Below, one piece after another: positions 14,321 to 26,504 of a DNA stretch of 64,000 nt. Every line of letters begins with the position of its first letter. The stretch's first letter is position 1. Origin of the DNA: Syngnathus acus (lineage: Eukaryota; Chordata; Actinopteri; Syngnathiformes; Syngnathidae); the NCBI RefSeq assembly GCF_901709675.1, contig NC_051106.1, positions 9,186,001-9,250,000 on the forward strand, given 5' to 3'. The translations under genes and the position numbers were made by a program. Under the pieces are notes generated by a model. That model had not been told where the DNA came from. It saw only the letters and a list, made by a program, of their open reading frames with translations, and ran no database searches.

Positions 14321-17300
14321 ATCCAGCTTTTGCAATCTACCTTTTTTTTTTTTTTCGACCAAGGAAAGAGAAAGAAGATCAAGGCTTTTTCACCCTCTAT
14401 TAGTTAGCAGAGCCCGTCCATGCTGCAAGCTTTCCAAAACCGCAGATGATTAGTCAACGTCTCTCCGCTCGACTTCATTTGCAAGATCGGGAGATCAAAA
14501 GGCCACGTAGATCCTCCAAGATGATCTATAATCACTGGAGACTCCAGCGAGATCATTAAATACTCTACTATGGGTGTCTTTGCCCCAGTGCCAGTTCCAA
14601 ATTTCTGCTCCCTTTAGCAGACGCCGCTCATGGGGAAACATTGGCGCCTCCCATAGACTGTGATTAAAGTAAATGAATGAAATAAGATACAAGGAAATTG
14701 AAATGATTAGTTTTTATAGTAACCACGATGACTGGCAAGGCCCCCAGAGCTTCGGAACAGGAACAGCTGAGCCAATACAGCCATTCACTTGGATTGTAAA
14801 TTAGGCTAGACGAGCAAGCGGAGCGGCCGGCCGGGCGGGTGGGCGGGCGGGCACTCGATAATAGCAACGAAGCAACGTAAGACAAAAATTACATTCACTA
14901 TGCATTCCAGCCCAAGGCTTTCGCCATGAAATACAGTCAGCTTTCAAATCCCCCCCCCCAAACAATGTCTGGTTTTGATCACAGACAGATATTGACATTT
15001 CTGTCACACAAGAATGTTATTCCCGGCAAAACATCATTTTGACTTCGATTTCAGTCTGAGGCAGTATGTTTGAAATGAAAGTGAAAAAGTGCTAAAGCCT
15101 TGAACCTTGATCGTATTTACAGTACAGAAAGAAAAGCCACACATGCTGATTGACTTCCATGTTGTTGTCATTTCCATAATGTTTTAAATTTTTCCTCATG
15201 GGATGAATAGGGAATCGAATGGTATCATAAAGTACGTAAATGGAAACATGATGTAGACTGAAACTGACGCCAACATCGTCAAAGCATCGTCAAATAAACA
15301 TGTTCAGCATGTTTGTAAGTTTTCTCGGTCAGTTTTGTTCTTTTTTTTTTTTGGTTGTGTGCTATTTGTTAATTGTGCACTCAGAAGCTTTCCATGAGTT
15401 ATTTTATTTGCCATGACTGGTACGCTTGCGAGGTGGCATCAGAATAGAGTCAAAGATAAATCAAATGAAATGAAATCCTTTTTTTTAGGTGCACAGGTTT
15501 TACCAATGTCTTGTGTGACGTTATCACTGTTGGGGTTTGAGAAATAATTCTTCAGAATTCTTTGGTTGAACTCCAAATTGGATAACATTTGGAAAAATAA
15601 TAATACATTTTGGAAAACCAAAGTGGCTTTTCACAGACACAACACCACTGCCTTGTTGTTGTATGAGAAATTCCCAACCTCAAAAATTGCATGCGGAACC
15701 AGTTCGGACAGTGAATCTGTCAAATGGAATGGCAAATTACAGAGTCAGGTCAAAGTGAAAAAAGGGCAGTATCATTTATAAAACGTGCTTTCCCAGTGCA
15801 CATGGAGCAGCAATTTCAAACGGGTAAAAATATAAATAATTTACATTCTCAAATACTTCAAGCCTAAAAAAAAACGCAAAAGTATGTTAATGTTCCGCTG
15901 CGTTTAAAATGAATGAAACACAAGGTGGCTTAATGCTATCAAAATAACCACAAAGCCAAATTGTACACCCCAAAATATGCTCCATGCAAGAGAATTATTT
16001 TGCATAACTTTCCAGTGCAAATGCAGCCTTCATATCCTGACCGCCCGGGCATTGTGCGATTTGTTCCTCTCCATATTCTCTCATCACCTGTTTCCCCTCT
16101 CGAAGCCACACATGCAGCCGGCCGGCCGGCTGGCGCCACTGGGCCTCAGCTTCTTTTCCACCTTGCAGCTTGACTACAAAGGTCTGCGGAAAGGCATGAG
16201 TGGAAAGAGAAGAGGGTACTTTTTTTTTAAATTATTATTATCACAGAGGAACAAAAGCAAGATTGGCCTTGTGAAAAGTACTCCAGTAAGTCAAAACAGC
16301 TGCATGGATGTGCATCTTGCTGTGGGGGGTGTGGAGATCATGGCCGCTTGCCAAGTTGGAAGCTCCGTAGATTCCTACTAGGGCACACAATGTCGCTTGC
16401 ACTAGTGGCCAAAACCAAAACCACCATGACCATGGGGGGAAGTGACATCATTCGCTATGGTTTGGCAGCCAGCTATGATGGCATTATAATAGTGATGGCC
16501 TCACACTTGAAAAACCATCCAAAAATTGGTTAACCACTGAGCAAAAGACTCACGGCCACAATGAATGATGAAGGTGAATGTTATTTCATTTGCTTGTTGC
16601 CAAACAGGTACAATAGAATATAATCAGACCGCCATGGAGCAAGCACTAATTTGGATCTGGATTATCGGGAGGTTTTATGGAGAATTTATCGTGCGCGGAG
16701 TATAAATGTCAATTGTGATCTCCCACGTGGCACATTTTGTCATATAGTGTAGAACAAGATTGTGGTTGATTCAAGCATTGGATCAACTTAAATGACTTTG
16801 CTGGTCCAGACAACGTAGTGGAGACTGTGTAACACGTAAATCTGAGATTTGGACTACATATTCTGACTATATTAAATAGTTATGCTTCATTTTTTTTAGT
16901 CTGTTTTTGTCTTGCTACTTACTTTATTGAACATATTACAGGAATTGGTACCTTCCTTTCAAGATGCTTGACACTTTCCTTTCATTGCTAGCGTTTTGAA
17001 AGAAATGATTCTCCTGAATCCTCCCCAAACGTGTGTTTACATAGAAGATTCAATATTATTGTGATGTGTGATCTGAATTGAATAGATTCCTCCTCTTTCA
17101 CCTTGCTCCTCTGTTGCAATTGGATATGACAACAGGAGATGGGCATGGCATGGCTCGATCTTTCTAACTTGATCATAGCAAGCCCCGCGAGGGGCCATGA
17201 GAGTCTGAAAACACCCTGGTCCATTACTCAGAGCGAGCAGCTAACCTGGAGGTGGAGTGTTCCCTCAGAGGCTTTTTGGCTTTAATGGACTCTGTTAAAC

Positions 17301-18619
17301 ACATTCTCTCAGTATATTACTTTTAGGCTTGACCCCTATCTGGTTTCTATATACCCAAGCTTATTGTGTCCCATGTTGGTCTTTTTTTATATCCTGGCCT
17401 ACATTTGTAATATTAATGTCATATTTTTTTTCTGTGCAGGTACTTTAATGTTTTAAGATTGATAAATGGACCAGTTGTCTGAAATTTCTTTGGGCAGTAC
17501 TCTCCTCAAAAGTGTGTTATTAAATCACATGAGAGCAGAAAGTCTCATTCGTTAGCACACAAGTTATCATTGCCGCTCGGTGTCTTGTTTTCACGCACTG
17601 GGAATGTTTGTTTTTATTTCAAACTTTAAAATGTGCATGTTCCCTTTTATCAAAGACCTTAGTTAAACTTTTATTTCATAGCTCATTGAGAGTAAGCCTT
17701 TACTTTCAATGATGTCAAGAAATATAGTTTCCAAGTATTTCAAGTCTCTCCACCTAGAGAATGATTAATATAAATCTTGTGCCTCACAAAATGTCTTTCT
17801 TAAAGGATATAAAAGATCTTTTCAATACCTAAATAGCTCAGAAGGAAAACCATACTAACCACAAAGAAAGGTCTCATTTATCACAGAGAGGGTTGCCAGT
17901 GGTGTTGTTGTTGACACTTGGTGAAGATATTTGGCACTGGCTTCCTCATCATCTGATTTCAAGTCAAAATGTCAGCACCTTGTAGTCGACATGTCGTCTG
18001 TATTTCTTAGATGAAACAATTTGTTGGTTCACATCAGATCAGATGAGAACTTTGCTGGAGATATGGAATGTACTTTTTGTGTCTGCTTTGAACACGCAAT
18101 TTTTAGAACCTATTTTTTTTTCCCAGGGAGTCAAATAGGGGCCAATTTATAGAAGGCTGTTGTCTCACACGGCGGCGGTTTGTCCTGGGGTTTTTCTCCG
18201 TTATCAACCTTCATCAACTGGGCATTGTTTGATCAATTGAGAAATTCTGAAGCAAATTGTTAACCATGAAATGGGCCCTGCTCAAGGGAAGTCATGGGTA
18301 TGTGGGTATCATGGGGAGAGGGGTATTTTTTCCCTTTTTTCTCTTTTATTTTTTCTATTTGTCTTGTTTTTCCAACTGCTCTGTGCTTATATATAAACTG
18401 AAAGCGCCAATTGTTTTGGCTGGTGAGCACTATAAGAAGCTTTTGAATTGTGAGGATCAACTGTAAAATGTATCGTTTTTGTTTTGTATTTTGTTTTGTT
18501 TTGTATTGTTTTGTCAACTGTCAGAGAATTTCAGTCAAATGTCTCCCTCTTGTGGTTGATTTGGGGTTTGATATGCAGAAGCAGGCTATTATCAATTACA
18601 AGCCCCGGACACTTTACAA

Positions 18620-18620
<1 letters not shown>

Positions 18621-18654
<34 letters not shown>

Positions 18655-18720
18655 CATCATCGTTGTCGTCATCGTCGTTGTTGTTGTTCTTTTTGTTTTT
18701 GTTGTTGTTTGTTGTTGTTG
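18621..18720. repeat. Compound (TTA)n / (GTT)n microsatellite
   Basis: About 33 bp of TTA repeat grades into TCA, TCG and then GTT triplets on the + strand. It has no gene context. Confidence 0.95.
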
Positions 18721-21700
18721 CTCAAGTGTTCCTCTCTCCCATAGTCCCACTTGGCCACCCACTTATTAGAATCCAACTTTTTATTGCTGTCCTTTGAGTT
18801 TATATTGTTGTTGCACTTTTGTTATGATCAGTAATTATGATCATAAAGTTGGTAGATCATTCCATTGGATGACAACTCTGGAGACATGGATGTGCCCACA
18901 ATGTACTAGCTGTGTCTCTGTGGTTGCAGCTAGTGGAAAAACCATAATGGCCTTTAATTGGAGGCTTAATTGTGTGTGTGGTGGAGCAAAAGCATTGGCT
19001 ACAAAACGTGTGGTATTTGAGTGCCTATACGTGCTTCTTCTGCGTAATAGGTGTAGTTGACACACACCAAAATGGCTTCTCCTTAAGGCCAGTGAATAGC
19101 TAAAGATCCAAGATCCATCCCAAATTATGAATGTCATGATGTATAATATTAGTATCCATTTGCCTGCGGGGAAAAATGAGTTTATTAGTGAGCGGGCATT
19201 TGTGTTGACATAAAGATACGTTTGGTGTGAGGCGCATTATAGACATCCTTTTCCAAATAGCTGCGTGATATACTATGCCCTCTGGAAATATAGTACAGCA
19301 ACATCAATAGGACTGCTGGGATGACTGATAATGTGCTGTGAAGAACGGTTCCAGATGAAAATATGTTGATGACCATGGAAGAGATGAAGTCTCCCTTTAG
19401 AATATTTAGAAACATTGCAATAGCATTTTGGCAAAAGACAGCCAGCCTCAACACTCAGACGTGTTAAGAAAAAATCCAAAATGGCATCATGGAATTACCA
19501 GTTCCTAAAAAACAAAAGCAAACAAATTAATTTTATCAGTAGTTTATTGTGTATTTCTAATCATAGTTGTGTCATGTCAATTTGCATTTCCACTTGTGTG
19601 TGTCGCAATTATCAGAATTAACTACTCCACTGACTCAATAAAAGGCTGGTGGACAGCCAATGAAAAGTCCAATACAGTGTAACCTTGGATGAATAAGGAG
19701 TATGAGCAGATATTTTCCAGGATGCTGGTCAAAATTGTTCAAATTATTTTTTTCCACATCAGAAAAAGAGATGAAACTGTGATCAAGTGTCACCATCATA
19801 CATTTATTAATTGTAGAGGAATGTATGGAGTGTCATTTTAACATGATGAACGTCATGCAAGTGTAAAAAGAAGTCAAACGAAAAATTGCCTACGCACCCT
19901 AACACTGGTGATTTGCAAATTGAAGATTTGTCAGACACTTTTCCATTTTGTCTCAGACTCTGACAAGTTGGCAGTATTTCTGGAAGCAGTTATTTTCACT
20001 TTGCATGGTAGAATTTTAACAATTACCAGTGTCCACTGACTAAACTTTTCCAAAGTTCATGAACCCCAATTCCAGACTCATTTTTTCTGTGTATTTTGTG
20101 ACATACTGCCACATCGCTGCTCAGTTTGCCATTTCAATGTGGATTTTTTTTTTTTTTTGCAGCTGTATGTGTTGTTATCAACGAGTTATCAAAAATACAG
20201 AAACCGAATTGCACTCATAATTCTTCATTGGAAATTAGAGCAGCACAGTTCTGTCTTGTAGTGTGGTTCAAGCTAAGATTGTCAGTGAGTGTAGAAGAAA
20301 AAAAAAATCAGTACCACAGTTTGGAAGATGGAGAAAGATGAAACAAGTCAAGTTGTCCCTGGTCTTGATCACGGTGGCATTAGTGGGGAACATTCGGGTG
20401 AGATGGAAAACAAGACGCCATCTTTATGTTCCATTCATGCCTGCTGTGCCTCAGCCCAGCCCGGGCCGGGCCGGGCCGGGCCCATCGGACTCCCACACTC
20501 ACGTTGACACATTCACATAAATGCACACTTGCTCCAGCTTTTGGTTCCACTCCAGTGACAAGAGCCTGTAGTCAGCGTGGCGACGCTTCAGGAGTAGCTC
20601 CTCATCTTGGAGAAGCATGTTTGCTTTGGCCTGGAATTAATAACTTTTCATTTAGTGCGGAAATGACAGGAATAGTAATTAAGGAAATGGAATGATTTTA
20701 TTGGCCGTGATGTTTATATTAACTTCCAGATGTGAAGCAGCTGCTTGTGCAGTAAGCAGCGCCTAATCCTCCCCCTATGTGCAATCTGGATAAACTTTTA
20801 TTAAGAGTAACAAAATGAACATATATAATAATGTAAATATGATAATATGTTTCCAGGATTTGTACTAATATCACATCCAGGTTGATTAACATACATAGGA
20901 TGCTTGTGAGGCACCATGAAGTCTGTTCGCTATTCATGAATGTGTCCCCCAAGTGTAATTTATTTGCAGATATAACGTTACTCTATTTGAGGCATGATTT
21001 GCTTGACTGGTAAAGTTAATATTGAAGAGTGGCTGTTCAGCAGTTTTGGGTGGGCTCTCCTCGCACATGTGAGATCCATATCGTACTGCGCTAAAGTTCA
21101 CTGAACACTAAGTGGCAATGACATTATTGCAGGATTCCTCATATTAGCCTCAATCTATTTAAAATTTAAATCACGCTCGGCAAAACTAACTGACTCAAAT
21201 ACAATACACAGTATAAAAAAAAAAAAGGGATGCTTCTGATAAACTTCTGATCGTTCTCAGATGTAAAAAAAGGGAAACTCAAAGAGGCTGTAACTTGCAT
21301 CACTTTCCACTTTTGAAATCATTTGAGAAGCATTTGAAGATAAAGTTGCTTTGTGTTTTTCACAGCAATAGACAGAGCGTCTCCATTACTGTAGCAAGAG
21401 ATGGCTGTGTTGTGCTCCCATCTGGTTTCCAGTGAAAATGCACCACTCCATTAACAATGCCTCTGATCTTCAGGACACTTTAATCTAAGACTATAAACCC
21501 AATTTAATTACATCCTGCAAAAGGGCTCTATTAGTGCAATGCAATCAAATACGGATTGCATCCATTTGGCAACTCAAAAATGATCAAATGGCTTTTGAAA
21601 GTGTTTACTTTTGTCAGCGGCGGCACATCGACTCATATTTAAAGGCCCATGGATATGGTCTAAGGATATAATTGATACTTGTGCTTTTTTATGGTCAAAA

Positions 21701-22350
21701 ACACATTTCATTGGTAGGATGATTGAGAATATGTTTCCCTTTTCTGAACAGACTTTTTATTGAGCACGTGGCTGCATGGTTAACCTCCCATGCCTCGCTG
21801 TACAGTGTGTGTTGTTTGTGTCAGTGCAGTTTTTTTTACGAGTCAAGCGGTAAATTGTCTTTAATTCAATTTTGTAGTCACACAAATAACTCCGAATACA
21901 TTATAGTAATGCACAAAACATAATTGTAAAAATGTAATAGGTTTTTTTAATTGAACTGTAAGACTCGACCTTGTTTGGTGTGATTGTGAATGGTTGTTTG
22001 TTTTTGTGCTCATTTAGATACCATACAATAAGACAAGTTCAGAAGTGAAAACGGTTGTTTTTTTTGTATCATATGCGCTGCATTGATATCACACGTTTTA
22101 GCATATACACGAAAAGTAAACCACATAACAAACAGTTGATTTAAATGTCCCAGCATTGCCTCGGATGGGAAAGTTGCCCCTGCCAACATGGCCGCCACGT
22201 AGGCATGGCTGTGAGACGGGATGTTACAGCTTGCTTTTTTTTTTAAATTGAAAACAACCAACCCCAGTCATTCCTGTTGTGTCCATATATGTTGAACTAT
22301 ACATAGATATATGTTTTAAATAATAATTTAATATATAAATTAAAAAAATT

Positions 22351-22391
22351 ATATTGCGCAATATCCGCTTCACCACTTTTGGTTCTTCCGG
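22351..22391 (+). promoter_or_regulatory. SYF2 proximal promoter elements
   Basis: A perfect 14-bp palindrome, ATATTGCGCAATAT (22351-22364), contains the C/EBP consensus ATTGCGCAAT. An ETS-like CTTCCGG lies at 22385-22391. Both sit within 60 bp upstream of the SYF2 start codon. The motifs are seen; promoter function is inferred. Confidence 0.45.
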
Positions 22392-22405
22392 TGTGTAGTA
22401 CGGTA

Positions 22406-25400
22406 ATGGCGTCCGTTAGTAAGGTTTGTATTCCACCTTGTTTTCGTGGAATTTCGTTTGAATTTCTCAACCCTTACTGTGCTCATACTGCTGCCGGTTG
22501 ACTTTTATAACAATAGTGTGTGTATTATGTTATTATATATATATATGTATTTCCGTACTTGGTAATCGTTGTAATGATACGGCTTTGTGGCAATGTTGTT
22601 ATGCTAACGGTCGTGAGCTAACATGAAAATTCTCAAGACGCGTTCTGTTATTAAATGATCCACGATTGAATCGCATACTATTTTTTGATTCCTTAACTGT
22701 AAATGTGACTTCAGGAGACGAGTACACCCACTGAGGGGGCGCTGACGGGAACAACCGGGTCTTCGAAGAGAGAGGACAGACTACGGAAGTTCCGCGAGTT
22801 ACATTTTAAACGGGTAGGAGGGCTACATACAGTTTTAGCCTATTCATTAGTCCAGTCTGTTACAAAATTTGCATTGTGTCTCAATTTGTCATGCTTAGTG
22901 CTCATTTAAAACGGCTCTCTGGTATACATTTTCATCTCCCACTTCTCAGGGACCTCACAAGAAACATGCATTTTCTTACTCACACTGAAAGGTGTTTTGC
23001 ATCCTCCTCCACAGAATGAAGCACGCAAGCTCAATCACCAGGAAGTTGTCGAGGAGGATAATAGGCTGAAGCTCCCCTCTAACTGGGAGGCTAAAAAAGC
23101 CAGACTGGAGTGGGAACTTCATGAAGATGGAAAGAAAAAGGTAAGTAACACATGATCCTAAAAAGTGTAACTTCAGTCAGGTCAATCGATAATGGAAATC
23201 GACAGAAATGGTGTTAAGAGTAGACATGAAATGATCAAGATGTGCTTTAACTGCACATTTTCATATTTTACTTGAGGGTGTTTACAACCAATCTTGCTGT
23301 AGTGCTCTGTCAAAGTAAAACAAGAATGAATGTTGTTTTGTGTGATCATAGCAAGCCACGCTGAAGATATCGATCTTCTAAACAAGTCTTTTTTCCTTGT
23401 CAGTAATTCAATTGGGGTCTGTATTTTTTTAGGAATGTGCAGCCAGAGGGGAAGACTACCACCGAGTGAAACTTCTTGACATCACGGCTGGTGATGCAGA
23501 GCGGTGGGAGAGAAAGAAAAAGAAGAATAATCCTGACATGGGATTTGCAGGTTGGGGGGCGAAATTGACTTCAAATCTTTGCAATTGTTTTCTTCCTCGA
23601 TCAGTGATTCAAAAGACACTATTGAGTCACGAGGAAAATCTACACCGTCAACACTTTATAACCCCAAAATTTCTCTCCGTCGCATCCAAACTCAGGTTAT
23701 GCTGAGGCCCAATTTCGGCAGTATCAGAGGCTCACCAAGCAGATCAAACCAGACATGCAAAACTATGAGAAGCAACGAGAGGAATGGTGAGTAAATGTCC
23801 AATTTTTACATTTATGTATTAGTACAGTACTTGGAAGTTGCCTCTGGCCATTCTGCTTTTGTGTTTCTCTGATGAAAAGACAGAGGAGAATGATATACGG
23901 GCACTTCTCTGCTTTTCTAACCATATCTAGTCAAGCATAATCGATCCCAAGGATTTTGCTTGGCTTAATCGTTTTAGCGTTCGTCCCGTCACATGTGCAC
24001 AAAGTCCAGCTCATGCATAAACGACTGGACCGCACTTTTGCCCTGGGGATAGTATAGTTTCATGCAAACTCTACACTGTAATCTAAAGAATTTCGACTCT
24101 GACTCTCTGGCAAGCACACGAAGGTCAAAGAAGTGCCTGCAGGGTTGTCTTGCCTTTAAATGTTGCTGCATGCGCAAGCGTGAAGGATGCACCGACACAT
24201 TTTGCCCCGGGGCCACACTATCGTCTTTCATCCCAATGACGGAGCTCACAAAGGCGGTATAGAGAAGCCCGTTCATGTCTGCTAAATTGCTGATTCGCCA
24301 TGCCTCTGTATTTCTCATTTATTTTTGCACTTACCCCGCAGTGGTGAGGACTTCCACCCCACGTCCAATAGCTTGATCCACGGCACCCATGTTCCCTCTG
24401 AGGCGGGCATTGACCGCATGGTGGAAGATGTCGAGAAACAGTAAGTTCCGGTCAAAGATGCCCTCCACCCCTTCCGCTTATTACTCTGATGCTTGCTGGA
24501 AGAATGGGGAGGTTTCATTCCTGTTTAAAAAAAAATAATAATAATAATAATTAAATCAATCTCCAAAGAAATGATAAATTCCCTTAAATAAACCAGAGAA
24601 TTCCCCTTTAGTTATTTTTATGTTCCCTTTTGTGCAAAAGTGGTATTTTGTGACCCGATGTTAATACGGAAGCGTGGAACTGCCATTGTGAAGTCAAAAT
24701 GTAGTATTTGCAAGTACATTCGAACGGTGCATGGTAAAGATGTTTTTTTTTTTTCTTTGACATAATGTCTTTATTTGGTACATACATATGTACATCACAT
24801 TTGTGTGCACGCGGGCTAACCCACGGTTATCGATAAAACAGCAAACACTTTGGCTGTAAATGAAACCCTTTGGTTATTTTAGCCATACCGTCAGCCGCTA
24901 TTTACTTTGGTTAGCCACATACCCAGGTCGAGCCGTTTCAAATTGCCGCAGACTGATGTGAGATTATACTTTCACAGAATTACTTTGAGACTGGTTTTGA
25001 CGCTTGATTTGATCACACAACCGTGCAAAACCACCCGACTGCCCCAAATGAGTAACAAGGCACGACTGTGAGAATGTTTGACACTCAACAAATTGTGTAT
25101 AGAGGGAAGGTTTGGAGGATATTGGCACATTATATAAATTAGGTTGTATCAGAAGCAATCAAGTTCAACACCTCACGCAAGGAGGCGATGGGGGTCAACG
25201 GAGTGATTTGCGGTATCAACCACTAAGATGCTGTCTTTCCTGTTGCGCAGGATCGAAAAGCGTGCCAAGTACAGCCGACGAAGGGCCTACAACGACGACG
25301 CAGACATCGACTATATCAACGAGAGGAACGCCAAGTTCAACCAGAAGGCCGAACGCTATTACGGCAAATACACAGCAGAGATCAAGCAGAACCTGGAGAG

Positions 25401-25416
25401 AGGCACTGCTGTGTAA
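22406..25416 (+). CDS. syf2: SYF2 pre-mRNA splicing factor
   Basis: A nuclear spliceosome protein that joins the activated spliceosome with the XAB2/SYF1 (intron-binding) group. Seven coding exons, all GT-AG: 22406-22423, 22715-22813, 23015-23140, 23433-23550, 23696-23786, 24342-24440, 25251-25416. They join in frame to 238 aa (human about 243). Family hallmarks are [16 protein letters not shown] near the N terminus, [20 protein letters not shown] in the middle, [13 protein letters not shown], and the very conserved C-terminal block with [18 protein letters not shown] and [18 protein letters not shown]. The variable N terminus ([14 protein letters not shown]) and highly charged helical middle are typical. 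The start ATG is followed by G and gives the only N terminus that splices in frame. A polyA signal AATAAA lies at 25516-25521, 100 bp after the stop. The downstream neighbour RSRP1 is convergent. No damage is seen. Confidence 0.97.
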
Positions 25417-25515
25417 GTTGCCCTTCAAAGTCATCAAATGTTGAAACGTGTATCCAGTAAATGTCATGTTTGGACAGTACAGTTTAAGACGACTGTATTC
25501 TCACCCTTATTTTTA

Positions 25516-25521
25516 AATAAA
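25516..25521 (+). terminator. SYF2 polyadenylation signal
   Basis: An AATAAA hexamer 100 bp after the SYF2 stop, followed within 20 bp by a GT-rich run, the usual cleavage context. Confidence 0.75.
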
Positions 25522-26332
25522 CCATTCAGAGAACACAAGTTGTGTGTGTGCGTGCGGTCTTATGATAGTGACATTTTGAGCGTGAGAATTAACTACCGTC
25601 CAGACACATCCGACCTCGGGGTTTGTTGGCTGGCGAAGGCGCACTGATGAATATGTTTGATGTAAGTGCACAGTGGTAAGGAGCAACAAGAGTGTAATTC
25701 AATTCATTATCATTCACCCCATCTGTCTGACCAACTTGCCCGAAGCAGCTACATGAGGAGAAGAGCCTTGTGACTGGTGAGATTAATGGCAGGCCATTCC
25801 CATCCCATGCACCCCACCAACTACTCTTACTTGTTCAAAGCTTACTCATGAGCACACAGTGCCCTCTACTGGGGCTCATTGAGTTATCCACTTTATTTCA
25901 TTCCTAAAAAATACTGAGTAGTTTACGCACCTTTTCAATTCATTTTATTTTCCAACCCCCATGACTTGAATTTTTCTAAAAATAGACCCTCACGTACAAT
26001 CTGAGCCATAACATCCTAATCCCATTAGACAACAACCTTGTAACTGTAAACCATTTGAAGGCCTTTTTTCTTTTAGAATTCATGAGTAATTTTAATGTGA
26101 TCATAATTTGATTTTTTTCCCCCTTCACCGGTCAGCTTTTCAGGATGGCCACTCTAAGCAGTACATATACCCTACGGATAAACGATGAGCTGTCACTTAA
26201 ATTTAGGAGTCAAGACAGGAGATAGTCATTTTGACAGTTGGCACTAAACTAAAGCACATAGTAGGTTCATTTCAGCCACTTGTGTTTTATAGTGTTGAAA
26301 AAAAAGGACAGTTTCTTTTCATCAATAAATAC

Positions 26333-26338
26333 TTTATT
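26333..26338 (-). terminator. RSRP1 polyadenylation signal
   Basis: TTTATT on the + strand reads AATAAA on the minus strand, about 170 bp after the RSRP1 stop. SYF2 and RSRP1 end tail to tail about 800 bp apart. Confidence 0.7.
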
Positions 26339-26504
26339 TGAAGAACATAGGTACATGACTAGGGGAGTAAAATAATCCCACCTGAATGATTTCGTCACCT
26401 CTTCCAATTTAAATCTGAAAGAAAATGTCATGATGAAAAATGATTGCGCATATGTACAAATTATTTACAGTACATGCAGTCTCGTCTCTTGGTTGCGGTC
26501 TCTC

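Larger units (their letters stand above)
1..22350. other. Gene-poor left flank, no credible coding gene
   Basis: I find no exon series, no recognisable protein family and no RNA gene here. Open frames are short (mostly under 110 codons) and look random. The longest, 9857-10321 (+, 154 codons), has no recognisable domain. Besides the repeats listed separately, I see a C-run near 734-746, a T-rich tract at 11155-11275, GGCCGG-rich patches near 12083, 14823, 16114 and 20461, and a TTTTG-rich stretch at 18475-18515. RUNX3 is the usual vertebrate neighbour of SYF2 on this side, so distal enhancers may be present, but no conservation can be judged from one sequence. Confidence 0.7.

Noticed and set aside
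23989-24318. 109-codon minus-strand frame in SYF2 intron 5
   Set aside because: Intronic and antisense with no recognisable domain; possibly a decayed repeat, but nothing supports a gene.
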